The notes: generated by a model not told the origin, from the sequence alone. A stretch of 64,000 nucleotides of DNA from Saprospiraceae bacterium (GCA_016714445.1 JADJNF010000001.1:930001-994000); one strand, 5' to 3'. Counted from the first letter of the stretch, positions 34,398-43,848 are shown. Numbers and translations are program-made.

Positions 34398-34494
34398 ACT
34401 AAGTACATTTATTTCTAAGATGATACTGGTTTAAAACTAAATGTTTACCACAGCTTCAGATATTTTTGCTTTACTTTGCCGTTAAAATATCTAT

Positions 34495-35748
34495 ATGAGA
34501 AATATTTTTTTTATTACTGCTTTGACATGGTTAATCTTTATTATAAAGGTCAATGCGCAGTATTGTACCTCGAATGCACGATATACTGAAGCACAATTTT
34601 TCGATTTATCTGAAATAACTATTGGATCGAATATAACGTATGGAACGGCCACAGATTTTTTAGGCAATCCTTACGCATTGCGAATGGACTTTTATTACCC
34701 TAACCTTGCTATAGATACTTCTGCTAAACGGCCGTTTATATTGCTATTTCATGGTGGAGGTTTTTCATCAGGAGACAAACAATCCGGTGACATAAAAGAT
34801 TTGTGTATCCATCTCGCCATGAGAGGGTATGTGTGTGCTTCTGCTAATTATAGATTAGGGCATGACTTTTCAGAGTATGGTCAGTATAAGGCGAGATATA
34901 GAGCTATACAGGATGGACATGCCGCTTTGCGATAGGTCGTTCAAAATGCCAATACTATAAGAATAGATACGAATTGGTTATTTGCAGGAGGGCAAAGTGC
35001 CGGCTCATTAATTGCCTTGGGCATGGCATATGCAGACCAGTCTGAACTCGACAGTATTTCTTTATTGTATGGAACTACAGCAAGCAGCGTTGAATTAGGC
35101 AATCTTAATACCTCAGGTAATAATTTAAATAACACGTATAACATCAAAGGCATCTTTAATAACTGGGGAGGTGTAAATGAAAATGAAGTGGATATTGAAG
35201 AAATGATCCCTACTATAGCTTTTCATGGGGCACAAGATACTAACGTTTTTATAGATGCTGACACTTCATTTTTACATTATACCCTGGATGGTTCCATAGC
35301 TATACATGATCATTTGGTCGCAAATGATATTTGTAGTGAAATAACCATTGATCCATCTGGCGAACATGGCATCTACAGAAATGATAGTAGTATATTCAGA
35401 GCTCAAAGAGCCAGTTGCTTTTTTAAAAGTGTTTTTTGTAATAATTGTGCAAGCTTTTATGCAACTGACTCTATACCTTCTTCTTGCAGCACCACTTCTG
35501 GTATTGACGAATCTTTTGTGGGCTCAAATATTAGAATTTTTCCCAATCCATTTGAAAATTCATTTAGTATTGATGGATTTGATGGTGATTTAGAAGTGAC
35601 CATTTACAACACTTTTGGTCAATTGGTATATAAGGATGAAAAACATCGTGGTTTACTTCAAATAGACTTAAAATCAGGTATTTATTTTATGAGTGTAAGA
35701 CCCCATAACTTCAATATGGTGTTTAAATCGAAGCTAATAAAACAGTAA
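34495..35748 (+). pseudogene. secreted esterase with T9SS sorting domain, interrupted by one TAG
   Basis: One frame runs from 34495 to 35748 with a single internal TAG at 34933-34935 (codon 147). The first part has a signal peptide (ending VNAQ), ALRMDFYYPN and LLFHGGGFSSGD (oxyanion, about 86-89). The part just after the stop has WLFAGGQSAGS (nucleophile Ser168), with a likely His in GEHGIY. The end has FPNPFENSFSIDGFD, a T9SS type A domain. A carboxylesterase fused to a sorting domain is common in this phylum. As written, the protein would lack its catalytic Ser. The cause may be a nonsense mutation, readthrough or a base-calling error. Confidence 0.8.
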
Positions 35749-35765
35749 TTGTATACAAGTTATGC

Positions 35766-38700
35766 TCACTCTATCTCTATCTGATCCACTTCCTTCATCA
35801 GCCGGTCGGTCTCCGTCAGGGCTACGATGATCTTCTGATAATGAAAGATATCGTCCATGCTGAGTGTCCTGCCTTTGCGATCTTTGAGCCATTTCTGAGC
35901 AGGTTGATAGCCTCCGATATAAAAGTTCCATGCTACTTCCGGTACATGGGCAAAGTGCTGTACATCATTGATAAAAACGTGACCTCCTTTATAGACAGGT
36001 TTATCTACGATGTTGGTCCCGCCGACGGGATATCTGGTGATAAAAGTCTCGACTATGGGACTTTCCAGCAGATGTATCTGTCTGATCTGACCACCCAAAG
36101 CGACCAATTTCCAGAAAGTTGCCGGATCTTTTGGGTAAGGGACACGCGGAAAATCTATTTTTAAAAACTCCTTGTATTTTTCTCGGTAGGTAGGTGAATG
36201 CAGGACGGCATAGATGTAATCCAAAAGGTCTATGGGTGAAAAAGCGGTTTTGAATTCATCTCTCAACTCCGCATTGTTTTCTGAAAAACAAAGATTACCA
36301 TTTTGCTTTTCCGCCACAAACGGAATGCCCAACTTCTCCGCTATCTGCTGTACGATGTCAGGATTTAGATTGGGTGTTCTTTCTGTTGATGAGTCTATGG
36401 TTTGTTGACCTGTGGCTTCAGGATAGAGGTAGAGAGGGAAAAACGATGTTGAATCACCTGCCGAGTCCAAGATATGTCTATCAATAATCATGGTTGAAAG
36501 CCAAAAATATCCTAAACTCTGCTGCCTATTCAACCTTGTTGCTATTAAACCTATATTTTTATCTCCACTAAAATGTTGCATAATTTCCCATCGTGGATAG
36601 CTAAAGAAACCTTTTGTTTTTTTGCTATAATGACTAAATCTAAAATCAAAAGGACGATAATTTATTTTGGTAATATTTCTATCTTTTTTCCCTTTAAGAT
36701 CTTCAACAGCCCCTTTTATTGTCCAGTCTCTAGAATCGGGGCCAAAACGATGTTTTGTTCTAAGTTCTTCTATTTCAAGATATTCAAAGTCATTTAATAA
36801 CGATTCTACTTTGTTTTTTTCAAAAAGTATTAAGGAGGAGTCTCTTGCTGCCGTAAACCCAACATTATTACTTTTAAAAATATCTTTTAAAGAAAAGCCA
36901 ATTTCATACTTAGACATTAATATATGATTAGTCTGAGAAAATTTGTAATTTGAATCCTGAATGGCAAGCAAATTCCATTCTATCGATTTAATACATGACT
37001 TATTTAAAAATCCATATTTATATTCGCGTCTTCCTTGTAAATCAAATTGAAAAACGTTACCCAATTCATTACTTTTTTTCTGACCAGTTTTAACAAAAAT
37101 ATTAATAGAAACGCCTTGCATAATATCAAATACATTATGGTCGGGTGAACCATCGGGACACACTTCTTTTTTTTTAGCATTGCCATGCAAATCCAAAATA
37201 TATACCTTATCAAAAGATTCTAACAGATTTTTTCGCATTTGACGATGGATGATACCATCAATAAAACTATTGTTAGAAATGTAAGCTAGAATACCACTTC
37301 CTTTTTTTTCAATGAAATGTTGACCATAGCGAATGAATTTTATATAATCATCTGAAAGTGGCTGTATATTTCTTTCATTCAAATCTTTTTTGTAATCTGC
37401 AGTTAATTTTTCTATCCATTCTCCCTTATTGTTGCTGCTTACGCTATATGGTGGATTTCCCATCACGATCATCACCGGTGCATCCCGTTTGATGTGGTTG
37501 GCTTCATTGGCTTCCGTGCTCAGCCAGTTGGCAAACAGGGTACCTGTATCCGGGTGGCTTTCTTCGAGACTATTGGTAAGATATACTTTGAGCCGTTGGT
37601 CGCGGGTGGGTGTATAGCCTGTCTCTGTAAGCAAAAGATCTAGTTGCAAATGTGCCATGGCATAACTCGCCATCAGCAGCTCAAAACCGATGAGTCTCGG
37701 CAGCAGGTCATTCTCCACATAATGGCTCCAGATGCCTTCCTGCCCTTCAAATTTTTTGTAAATGTGTTTGATCACTTCCGCGAGATAGGTGCCTGTACCT
37801 GTAGCGGGGTCAAGCATCTGGACCCGGTGTACTTCGCGTTCTGTAGATTTGCCCTGTACATTGACTTTTATTTTGATTTTACTATTGTCCGCGATGCCCT
37901 GTGAGATGCCAAACTCAGATTTCAGTATATCATCTATGGCGCGTATCTGAAAGCTGACCACCGGATGAGGCGTGTACCAAACACCACGCGCTTTTCTCAG
38001 TGCAGGATCGTACATGCTCAGGAAAGTCTCATAAAAGTGGATGATGGGATCTTCCATCTTGGTGGACTTGCCGTAGTCTCGGAGCAGGTCGCTGACATTG
38101 CAGGCCAGAAATATATCTACCAGTCCATCTACGATCCAACGGATGCGGTCATCTATGTCCGGCCCGGCGATATACCCAAAGAGCTTCCTTAAAAATGGAT
38201 TGGATCTAGGTATCAGTGTCGCGGCTTCCTCCCGGCTGAAGGTAGGTATGGTAGGATCATGCAGCCTTGCCGCAAACATACCATAAGCGATGGTCTGCGC
38301 GTAGACATCAGCAAATCCTTTGGGTGTGATATCGTGTATCAATATCTCTCTGAATGCAGCCATCTGATCTCTGAGGGTAGAGTTGGCGTCTGAATCGACA
38401 TCAGATACCAAAGCTTTACCGATGACATCAGCCAGTAATTTTGCTTTGCCGGCCATCAGTTCTGCGAGTCTTTTGGAGCTTTTGATCGTCTGGGTGACCT
38501 GGATGCAGAAATCTCTGATCAGATTTTCAAACTGGTTAAAGTTTTCCGTTGTTGGCAGGATACCTTTAACTGTGATGTTTCCTATGCTGATGTGCGTGAT
38601 GAGTTGTCCTTCTCTATAGAAATAAAAAGAAACATAATCTGTAAATATGATATTGGGCAAACCGTTTTTGTATCTGTCAAACTGCTCTTTGTTTTTCTTT

Positions 38701-38942
38701 TTTCCTTCCAGATCAATGTCGCCAATGTCTTTGGCTTCGATATATCCGACTTCTATCTCACTTCTTGAGAGGATATAGTCCGGTGCACCGCATTTCTGCC
38801 GTTTGGGTTCGTTGGTGGCTTTTATGTCGGGTACGAGACTTTCTATCAGATTGGTCAGTTCACCCCTGAAAGTATATTCAGTAGCGTTGCCGAGTTTGTA
38901 TCTGTTGTTTATTACATCGATATATTGTGCTGTTGTCATCAT
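35766..38942 (-). CDS. type IIG-like restriction-modification enzyme (fused nuclease and N6-adenine methyltransferase)
   Basis: This is a 1058-residue single-chain enzyme. The N-terminal nuclease has GAPDYILSR and VGYIEAKD, that is PD(54-55)...E69-A-K71 of the PD-(D/E)xK type. The methyltransferase has motif I DPATGTGTYLAEV (about 377) and motif IV MGNPPYSVSS (about 495). The C-terminal part contains target-recognition and type-ISP-like sequence (AVLHSPTYREKY, DFPRVPYPKD). No helicase domain is present, so it is not a full type ISP enzyme. It cuts and methylates DNA, protecting the host. It has no separate specificity subunit nearby. The gene looks intact and is unlike the relics at 29.8 and 34.3 kb. 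Confidence 0.88.
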   Translation of the reverse strand: MMTTAQYIDVINNRYKLGNATEYTFRGELTNLIESLVPDIKATNEPKRQKCGAPDYILSRSEIEVGYIEAKDIGDIDLEGKKKNKEQFDRYKNGLPNIIFTDYVSFYFYREGQLITHISIGNITVKGILPTTENFNQFENLIRDFCIQVTQTIKSSKRLAELMAGKAKLLADVIGKALVSDVDSDANSTLRDQMAAFREILIHDITPKGFADVYAQTIAYGMFAARLHDPTIPTFSREEAATLIPRSNPFLRKLFGYIAGPDIDDRIRWIVDGLVDIFLACNVSDLLRDYGKSTKMEDPIIHFYETFLSMYDPALRKARGVWYTPHPVVSFQIRAIDDILKSEFGISQGIADNSKIKIKVNVQGKSTEREVHRVQMLDPATGTGTYLAEVIKHIYKKFEGQEGIWSHYVENDLLPRLIGFELLMASYAMAHLQLDLLLTETGYTPTRDQRLKVYLTNSLEESHPDTGTLFANWLSTEANEANHIKRDAPVMIVMGNPPYSVSSNNKGEWIEKLTADYKKDLNERNIQPLSDDYIKFIRYGQHFIEKKGSGILAYISNNSFIDGIIHRQMRKNLLESFDKVYILDLHGNAKKKEVCPDGSPDHNVFDIMQGVSINIFVKTGQKKSNELGNVFQFDLQGRREYKYGFLNKSCIKSIEWNLLAIQDSNYKFSQTNHILMSKYEIGFSLKDIFKSNNVGFTAARDSSLILFEKNKVESLLNDFEYLEIEELRTKHRFGPDSRDWTIKGAVEDLKGKKDRNITKINYRPFDFRFSHYSKKTKGFFSYPRWEIMQHFSGDKNIGLIATRLNRQQSLGYFWLSTMIIDRHILDSAGDSTSFFPLYLYPEATGQQTIDSSTERTPNLNPDIVQQIAEKLGIPFVAEKQNGNLCFSENNAELRDEFKTAFSPIDLLDYIYAVLHSPTYREKYKEFLKIDFPRVPYPKDPATFWKLVALGGQIRQIHLLESPIVETFITRYPVGGTNIVDKPVYKGGHVFINDVQHFAHVPEVAWNFYIGGYQPAQKWLKDRKGRTLSMDDIFHYQKIIVALTETDRLMKEVDQIEIE

Positions 38943-39324
38943 CAGAGTTGTATGGATGGAGTGCCAAAGATATAAAACGGTTAGGTAAAACTATTCATTT
39001 TTTAATGGAGTACACCAAAGTTTATTCTGACACATCATTATGATTTTAGGATAATTTTATACAGACATCTTAAGGATAATTTTAGCAAAACTTAAAATAT
39101 CGTGAGAAATTATAATATTTTTTTATAAATATTTATAAAAAAATATTTATAAAAATAAAATTACTTGTACTTTTGTACACGTGATTGATGTATGGATCCT
39201 TAAATATTTCAATCGTGTGTCAGGAAAGCATCCAAAAGTGTACCATGCGATCACAGTTGTTATATATTAATGTATTTATTTAGAGTATTGCTATAACATT
39301 TGTATAGTAGTGGTTAACCGAGAT
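38943..39324. other. AT-rich intergenic stretch upstream of the restriction gene
   Basis: It contains the palindromic AT run ATAAATATTTATAAAAAAAT around 39125-39160 and no gene. It probably holds the promoter of the restriction-modification gene, but I cannot assign a -7 box with confidence. Confidence 0.4.
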
Positions 39325-39356
39325 AAAAAAGTCCCCCTTGTTGGAGCAAGAGGGAC
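39325..39356 (-). terminator. Rho-independent terminator after the coiled-coil gene
   Basis: On the minus strand GTCCCTCTTG and CAAGGGGGAC form a ten-base stem around CTCCAA (one mismatch), followed by TTTTTT. It begins 44 bases after the stop codon of the 39400-39774 gene. Confidence 0.8.
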
Positions 39357-39399
39357 CGATTTGAATCAGGAGGACAAATAGCCTACGTTTGATGACGGA

Positions 39400-39774
39400 C
39401 TATTGTTCCCCGGCAGAAGGAGAAGGCGTTGCAGAAAATGTAGGTCTTCTCCTTTCATTTTTGCGGACGCCTCCGATGGCCAGATACTCATAGCTGCTGG
39501 TTCCATACTTGACAGCCGTTGCTTTCATGTAGCGGTCATTGAGATCCCGAATCTCTCTTTCCATTTCACGAAGTTTGGCACGTTCTGTCTGCATGTCTGC
39601 AGCCATGTTGTTGACTTTCAAGAGTTGCGCTTCAAGCGCAGCAATTGAGAGTAAGTACGACTGGACACTCAACCCGTTGCCCAAATCCATGTCGGCTTCC
39701 TGACTCATCAGGCCCTGACATCTGGTTTTTGCCACATCCAATGGAGTGGACTTTCGTCGAACATAATTGTTCAT
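39400..39774 (-). CDS. small coiled-coil protein, unknown function
   Basis: The start is placed at the ATG 39774 (MNNYVRRKST), giving 124 residues; the frame continues 20 codons upstream, but that segment is hydrophobic and AT-rich. A central helix with heptad-like spacing (SIAALEAQLLKVNNMAADMQ and following Glu/Arg/Lys-rich part, residues about 45-85) predicts a coiled coil. The C-terminus is basic and Pro/Ser-rich. No family is recognised. A good terminator follows it, so it is likely a single-gene transcript. Confidence 0.6.
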   Translation of the reverse strand: MNNYVRRKSTPLDVAKTRCQGLMSQEADMDLGNGLSVQSYLLSIAALEAQLLKVNNMAADMQTERAKLREMEREIRDLNDRYMKATAVKYGTSSYEYLAIGGVRKNERRRPTFSATPSPSAGEQ

Positions 39775-40159
39775 AATAACTAATTTAAAAAATGAATAAA
39801 TAATTATAAAAAAACAATTATGTCCTGTGGGCAACGCAGCCTCTCTGCTTTATATCAAATTTTTCAGATATATTTAATCACTGACGTTTCAATAATCTAA
39901 GCAAAGATAAAAGAAAGATTTTAGAACTACAAAACATTCCTATTGATAAATTAGTATGTTTTTCAGTTATGGGAAAATTTGTCCAATCAGACCATTCACC
40001 AAATTATACCAAATAACATTAAATAACATTAAAACGCATTAAATAGCATTAAAATAAATAATTTTTAATTTGGGGTTTGGTAAAAATAATATTATAATTT
40101 TAACAATAGTTTAACATTTGTAAGTTGGAGGTAAAGCATCACATTGCTTTAAAAAAAAA
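39775..40159. other. non-coding AT-rich stretch with a short ATTAAA repeat
   Basis: 39996-40060 has repeated AATAACATTAAA/AATAGCATTAAA units. The remainder is AT-rich. Upstream of the coiled-coil gene; no second gene seen. Confidence 0.45.
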
Positions 40160-40518
40160 GTACTTATAAACTTTCATCAGGTACTCAACAATCTTCTTTA
40201 AGAGCTCCACAATCTTCTACTTGTACTAGTTAATCTTCTTTATGTACTCAAAAAGCTTCTTGAAATAGTCAACAACCTTCTCTGAGCGCTTGATAACCTT
40301 CTTCAAGTATTCGATAATCTTCTTTAAGTGATCAACAAACTTCTTCAGTCACTTGATAATCTTCTTTAAGTGTTCAACAAGCTTCTTCAGGTAGTCGATA
40401 AGCTTCTTTAAGTACTCGATAAGCTTCTTCAGGTAGTCAAGATCTTTTATTAGAAAGTCATACATCTTAATCAAGTTTTCTATACGCTTCTTGAAGTACT
40501 TTTGGACTACTTTGAATT
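40160..40518 (-). repeat. 21-bp tandem repeat that reads as leucine heptads on the minus strand
   Basis: About 16-17 degenerate units, of the form CTTCTTTAAGTACTCGATAAG on the plus strand. On the minus strand the unit is exactly seven codons, LIEYLKK, varying to LIDYLKK, LVEHLKK, IIEYLKK, VVDYFKK. The frame is interrupted by TGA (40349-40351) and two TAGs (40226-40228 and 40217-40219), and has no good start. It is either a decayed gene for an amphipathic repeat protein or a non-coding repeat whose unit happens to be a multiple of three. Listed as a repeat because no intact gene is present. Confidence 0.75.
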
Positions 40519-40618
40519 TTTATCAACTAGTCGGGAAAGAATCGCACCGATATGTTACAGATGATGTCAATATGGTATGCAGTCTGACCTCTTATCAAAA
40601 AGGAATAAGAAACAATTT

Positions 40619-40765
40619 TAACTCAAAATAAATTGGATCGCGAAATATTCTTTACGCAATGTATTGATTTTGTGTAAGGCCGAAGTTTATGTTGGCCCAA
40701 GGTGGTAACACAAAACATTGTCTTTAAAGTAATTATTATTAATACATTTATCGTCATGTACATTT
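40619..40765 (-). mobile_element. MITE-like element (family M), copy 4 (partial or diverged)
   Basis: The right-end hairpin is present inverted (AACTCAAAATAAATTGG... to GTATTGATTTTGTG), followed by TAACACAAAACATTG and CTTTAAAGTAATTATT, which match copy 3 read on the other strand. The far end is not clear, so the upper limit is approximate. Confidence 0.55.
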
Positions 40766-40813
40766 CATTTTCGTGGCTTCTTTTTTATTTTAATCATAAG
40801 AAAATGGAATGTT

Positions 40814-41056
40814 AAGAGTTTTTATTGCTCTTTGTTCTCGTGATCTCGTGGTTTCTTTATTTATAACCACGAGTGCATGGTGTTCATGGAGAGTTTATAT
40901 TGCTCTTTGATCTCGTGGTTTCTTTATTTCTTAACCACGAGTGCATGGAGTTCATGGAGAGTTTATATTGCTCTTTGATCTCGTGATCTCGTGGTTTCTT
41001 TATTTATAACCATGAGTGCATGGAGTTCATAGAGAGTTTTTATATGCTCTTTGTAC
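40814..41056. repeat. three tandem units of about 70-78 bp, each with a hairpin
   Basis: Each unit contains GAGTTTATATTGCTCTTTG, then CTCGTGGTTTCTTTATTT with its complement AACCACGAG (nine-base stem; the third copy has one mismatch), then TGCATGGAGTTCATGGA. A fragment of a fourth unit lies at the right end. The frame at 40963-41151 (minus) ends inside the array and is not taken as a gene. Confidence 0.8.
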
Positions 41057-41120
41057 TTGTTTCTTGCGGAGTAGTAGTGTAAGACATCTGAGATTTCGGA
41101 TAAAGTAATGCCTGCTTTTT

Positions 41121-41459
41121 CTATATACAATTTAAATTCATGATTAAACAATCTACGTAATCTGTAAAAATATGAATAGTCAACCCTAATCCGATAAGTC
41201 GCGTTTTAGGAAAAAACAGGAATATCGGGTACAATAGTATAACCGGAATACTATGTAAAGGATGAAAACCAATACTGCATCTGCATGCTTCAAAAACAGG
41301 ATTTGCCCAAAAATGATCAATATCAATTATTATTGTGGAAAACATGATGGCACCAGCTTTTAACCACTTTTCTCTCCAAAATAAACAGGCAATTATAAAC
41401 GGAAAACCGAAATGTAAAAAATAATGTAATACATGTTGAAAAATACTTATTGCGGTCAC
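41121..41459 (-). CDS. DUF6122 family membrane protein
   Basis: This encodes 112 residues. VLHYFLHFGFPFIIACLFWR, IMFSTIIIDIDHFWANPVFE, CRCSIGFHPLHSIPVI and IHIFTDYVDCLIM match the DUF6122 pattern, with about four membrane segments and several His and Asp residues within them (DIDH, FHPLH, IHIFTDYVD) that could hold a metal as in LexA-like hydrolases of the YdjM group. Function unknown. Confidence 0.8.
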   Translation of the reverse strand: MTAISIFQHVLHYFLHFGFPFIIACLFWREKWLKAGAIMFSTIIIDIDHFWANPVFEACRCSIGFHPLHSIPVILLYPIFLFFPKTRLIGLGLTIHIFTDYVDCLIMNLNCI

Positions 41460-41595
41460 TTGTATATTTTATTCTGTAATCAAAACCAGGATTGACAAAA
41501 TGATATACATCCTGCCAATCTCGGTTGAATAGTTATAATGAAGACAAAATTTTTATAAAAGAAAATTATCGTCTCTATAATGAATATGACATAAA

Positions 41596-41865
41596 TTAGT
41601 GCTCATGTCCTTCATGTTCGTCTTTTTCCTTAAGATCCATGCTGCATTTAGGACATTTACCGGGTTTGTCATATGTTTTTTCTCCTTCACATTTCATAGG
41701 ACACTGATAAACAGCGGCTACAGGTTGAGAAGCACCTGATGTGTCTACAGTCATTTGTTCAGTTGAAGCTGGCTCTGTTTGCTGAGTACCGGTTTTACTG
41801 CCACATGAGGTTATAACAACAAGAAGAATCAGCGTAAAAAAGCATGAAATAATTTGTTTTGTCAT
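41596..41865 (-). CDS. heavy-metal-binding-domain lipoprotein
   Basis: This encodes 89 residues. The lipoprotein signal is VVITSCGSK (Cys21). A Thr/Ser/Gln linker is followed by the HMBD domain VYQCPMKCEGEKTYDKPG with CPKCSMDLK, that is CPM...C...GKCPKCxM, and a His-rich acidic tail DEHEGHEH. The domain occurs in Cu/Ag efflux proteins of the CusB and CopA group. Probably a periplasmic metal buffer. It is 163 bases downstream of the HMA-domain gene, in the same direction. Confidence 0.88.
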   Translation of the reverse strand: MTKQIISCFFTLILLVVITSCGSKTGTQQTEPASTEQMTVDTSGASQPVAAVYQCPMKCEGEKTYDKPGKCPKCSMDLKEKDEHEGHEH

Positions 41866-42028
41866 GGTGAAATTGTTTTAAATATGATTGAAAAAAATGG
41901 TTAAAATTAGATTTTACGCAGTGCCGCTCTTCTATGACATAAGACAATTGTTTACATTCAAATGATCAATTAGTGCAATCAGTAATGGTGTCCCTCATTT
42001 TATGATGACCCAATATTAAAAATGATAC

Positions 42029-42385
42029 TTATTCCTTTTTAGCGGGTCTGTCATATTGACAGCAGCCATGCAGGTTTTCGTAAACGGCATCCGGTGCCCT
42101 GAAATTATCACTATCGTAACCCACAGCTGCGATTCTTTGTAATACCGCATCGACACTTGTTTTTGTGCTGTCAATGGTTATTTTGGCCATAGCTGTTTCA
42201 GTATTCCATTCTGTTTTAGAGATACCTTTTACATTTCCTGCTTTTTCAATGGTTTTTTTGCACATGCCGCAGTTTCCGTACACTTTTACTTCAGTGGTTT
42301 TCAAATTTTTAGACTGAGCTGTACTGAGATGGAAAGTAAATAACGTTAAACTTATTACCACAATACACTTAATACCTGTTTTCAT
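42029..42385 (-). CDS. exported HMA-domain (MerP/CopZ-like) protein
   Basis: This is a 118-residue protein with a signal peptide (1-23, ending STAQ) and a ferredoxin-like metal-binding domain: TEVKVYGNCGMCKKTIEKA with Cys39 and Cys42 (MxCxxC form GNCGMC), then TAMAKITIDS and AAVGYDSDN. The tail has HGCCQYD. Exported single HMA domains chelate Cu, Hg or Zn. It probably forms a pair with the HMBD lipoprotein gene. No transporter is directly adjacent. Confidence 0.87.
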   Translation of the reverse strand: MKTGIKCIVVISLTLFTFHLSTAQSKNLKTTEVKVYGNCGMCKKTIEKAGNVKGISKTEWNTETAMAKITIDSTKTSVDAVLQRIAAVGYDSDNFRAPDAVYENLHGCCQYDRPAKKE

Positions 42386-42622
42386 AAAGATTTATTAGAA
42401 ATTTTAAAGATAAAGTACGCTCCTAAAAGGATATTTTTACCACAAAGAAAACACAAAAATTCTCTAATTTCAATCAGTTGACAATCATTTCTTTGTAAAC
42501 CAATGAGACCGGGAGTCTGAGTGACATTTCTTTATTTTGTATTTTTCGGAGATGACTCATGATATTAACCTCTTAAAAAAAAGCCTGAAACATGATCTTC
42601 ATCATATTTTGACTTTTAATAT
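42386..42622. other. divergent intergenic region
   Basis: It separates the metal-binding genes from the efflux-region operon. The promoter and operator of the rightward operon are listed at 42623-42669; I see no other feature. Confidence 0.5.
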
Positions 42623-42669
42623 TGACAACAACTAAAAAGCCCTTATCTTTGCAGAGTGAATGTTCACTA
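42623..42669 (+). promoter_or_regulatory. promoter with TetR-type operator before the efflux region
   Basis: TTG (42623-42625), 19 bases, then TATCTTTG (42645-42652) is a near-ideal Bacteroidota promoter. Immediately after it, AGTGAATGTTCACT (42656-42669) is a perfect 6-2-6 palindrome, placed over the likely transcription start. TetR-family repressors bind such sites, and a tetR gene lies in the downstream gene set. Site identity is an inference. Confidence 0.6.
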
Positions 42670-42685
42670 ACTTAAATATTTAATC

Positions 42686-43093
42686 ATGAATGGTAAAAAT
42701 AATATAGCGATTGGTTTTCTTACCATGGGACTTTTTATGGCTTATGGATTTTTATTGATCTACCTTCGTGATTTTGCACCAGGTAAAGAAGAGTGGGTAA
42801 ATAATTACAGCATTGGAAAACATTTTGAAAGCAGACTTGCACATGTACACGGCAACTTATTTGCTTTTCTGAATATAGTAATAGGTTACTTGCTCTTACA
42901 TTTTAAGGATAAACTCCAACACATAAAAATAATCTCATGGCTGGCTCTTTCGGGACTGCTAATGCCACTAGGCATTTTGGGAGAAATTTATTTGGGTTTG
43001 TCCCCTGTTTTTGTATTGTTGGGTGCATTATCGATGACGGCATCAGTGATTTGGATGGGCATATCATTTCTCAAAATTAAATCATTAAATTAA
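42686..43093 (+). CDS. membrane protein, four helices, unknown function
   Basis: This encodes 135 residues with four membrane segments (FLTMGLFMAYGFLLIYL; LFAFLNIVIGYLLLHF; IISWLALSGLLMPLGIL; FVLLGALSMTASVIWMGI). HFESRLAHVHGNLFAFLN contains two His residues at a membrane edge and resembles proteins with heme-copper or quinone contacts, but I do not recognise the family. It is the first gene after the operator-bearing promoter, so it may be part of the TetR regulon. Confidence 0.6.
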   Translation: MNGKNNIAIGFLTMGLFMAYGFLLIYLRDFAPGKEEWVNNYSIGKHFESRLAHVHGNLFAFLNIVIGYLLLHFKDKLQHIKIISWLALSGLLMPLGILGEIYLGLSPVFVLLGALSMTASVIWMGISFLKIKSLN

Positions 43094-43104
43094 TCACAAA
43101 TACC

Positions 43105-43839
43105 ATGAGTACTATTCAAAAAAATAAATTAGAAGTTCTTATTAAAATTAGAAATTTGTCCAAAGGCTTACATTCAAAATGGCAACTCCTGGATGATGCA
43201 AAATTAATGACCGAAAATATGCTTAAAGAAGCTCAAACGGTTATCAAGTTGCACGGAAGTGAGGTAGGTAAAGATTCTTTCAACCAAGATTTGAGTAAAC
43301 TTAAGGAACAAATAAGTAAAGTAGATGAATTATTACAAAAATTCAAAACCTACATAGACCATCCTACGTCTGATAACACGGAAGCTTCTTTTGCTAAATT
43401 TGAAAAAGTAATAGACGAAACTTTCACCATATTTAATAAAATAAGTAACTACCCAGTTAATTATTTTACAGATATCTCACATGTGGATTGGGCAAACATT
43501 TGGTCCATTATACAGTCAAATATTTATGCTGTTCAAGGCATAGCGCAGTCCTCAAATATCCAACTACAAATGCTAAAAAAATTCAGTAATGAAGAAGTAG
43601 ATGAATTAACTAAAACTATCTTTAAGTTTATTCCTGCATCATTTGATATGAGCAGCGCCATTGCCTACAAAAATGATTATGAGCTAGCGTTAAATCAAAT
43701 GGAAGAAGAAGCAAATAAAAAAGATAATCTGTGGGATCGCTTTTTGAATTTTTTAGCTGGTAATATACCTTTCAAACAATCTCCTCAGGAAAGAGTAATG
43801 ATGATGAGATGGATTGAAGGTGAAAGAGGTGAACTTTAA
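43105..43839 (+). CDS. hypothetical helical cytoplasmic protein
   Basis: This encodes 244 residues, rich in Lys, Glu, Asn and Ile, with a likely coiled coil around LSKLKEQISKVDELLQKFKT. No signal peptide, no conserved Cys, and no recognised domain. It lies 11 bases after the membrane protein gene and nine before tetR, in the same operon. Confidence 0.5.
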   Translation: MSTIQKNKLEVLIKIRNLSKGLHSKWQLLDDAKLMTENMLKEAQTVIKLHGSEVGKDSFNQDLSKLKEQISKVDELLQKFKTYIDHPTSDNTEASFAKFEKVIDETFTIFNKISNYPVNYFTDISHVDWANIWSIIQSNIYAVQGIAQSSNIQLQMLKKFSNEEVDELTKTIFKFIPASFDMSSAIAYKNDYELALNQMEEEANKKDNLWDRFLNFLAGNIPFKQSPQERVMMMRWIEGERGEL

Positions 43840-43848
43840 ATTTAAATC

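Noticed and set aside
39996..40060. CRISPR-like repeats (AATAACATTAAA units)
   Set aside because: Units are too short and adjacent with no spacers; no cas genes are present.
40963..41151. Minus-strand frame of 62 codons overlapping the DUF6122 gene
   Set aside because: It starts with TTG inside DUF6122 and its C-terminal third is encoded by the tandem hairpin repeat.
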